The notes under the pieces are model-generated. The model was not told where the DNA came from. It did not search any database and saw only the letters and a program-made list of their open reading frames with translations. From Pseudomonas botevensis (GTDB lineage Bacteria; Pseudomonadota; Gammaproteobacteria; Pseudomonadales; Pseudomonadaceae), in contig NZ_JAHTKI010000021.1 in NCBI RefSeq assembly GCF_019145475.1, positions 124,001 through 188,000 of the forward strand: 64,000 nt of DNA, given 5' to 3'. Positions within the stretch are counted from its first letter, which is position 1; each line of letters opens with the position of its first letter. Below, in pieces: positions 63,961 to 64,000 of the stretch. Position numbers and translations under genes: made by a program.

Positions 63961-64000
63961 CCCACAACACCTGACGGGAATCTGAGAAAGGGCGGCGGCG

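Overview
The window is chromosomal DNA from a Pseudomonas, most likely of the P. fluorescens group. Support comes from the high GC content, the codon use, a REP-type palindrome of the kind common in that group, and a block (fabI, npp genes, mltD, gloB, methyltransferase, rnhA, dnaQ, ldcA) that I recall in the same order in P. aeruginosa (about PA1806-PA1818). That comparison is from memory. I see no rRNA, tRNA, CRISPR array, insertion sequence or prophage. Coding density is high, and most genes are core or commonly shared pseudomonad genes. Both window edges cut larger units: bphO on the left and a lipopeptide synthetase cluster on the right.

Layout. 1-2.55 kb: heme oxygenase and bacteriophytochrome. 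2.6-4.7 kb: LysE exporter, AraC regulator, VOC protein. 4.8-8.9 kb: a cell-surface signalling iron-uptake set (TonB receptor with signalling domain, FecR, ECF sigma factor). 9-11.8 kb: a small membrane protein behind a dense set of DNA dyads, a methyltransferase, a membrane diguanylate cyclase and a GFA protein. 11.9-15.1 kb: a molybdenum hydroxylase (2Fe-2S subunit, large Tat-exported subunit, diheme cytochrome c). 15.2-17.7 kb: GAF-GGDEF protein, REP element, VOC protein, LysR regulator. 17.7-25.9 kb: a six-gene minus-strand run, nppA1-A2-B-C-D (peptide/peptidyl-nucleoside ABC importer with two paralogous binding proteins) ending in fabI. 26-33.7 kb: mltD, gloB, a methyltransferase, rnhA, dnaQ, ldcA and a GNAT protein.

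33.6-43.3 kb: LysR regulator, a 78-residue protein, FMN reductase, DUF1853 protein, then a tight plus-strand run of nadK, phosphoesterase, rhomboid protease, YeaC-like protein, DUF2797 protein and pepN. 43.3-50.2 kb: katG, then a TonB receptor preceded by a near-consensus Zur box (ZnuD-type zinc receptor), then an LtaS-like sulfatase-fold membrane enzyme. 50.5-54.6 kb: fatty acid hydroxylase/sterol desaturase family protein, an orphan membrane protein, an XRE-regulator/membrane-protein pair with two operator-like dyads, ohr, and a copper-delivery pair (PCu(A)C and SCO). 54.8-64 kb: a NodT-type outer membrane lipoprotein, a LuxR-type regulator and a two-module nonribosomal peptide synthetase with a starter condensation domain. 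This is the start of a cyclic lipopeptide cluster; later synthetase genes should lie beyond the right edge.

I did not find a clearly undescribed multigene system. The best leads are regulatory DNA and poorly characterised proteins: the clustered dyads before the small membrane protein at 9155, the twin operators of the XRE/membrane pair, the DUF2797 and DUF1853 proteins with possible nuclease-like motifs, the orphan 184-residue membrane protein, and the NRPS, whose second condensation domain carries the signature of a dual epimerisation/condensation domain.
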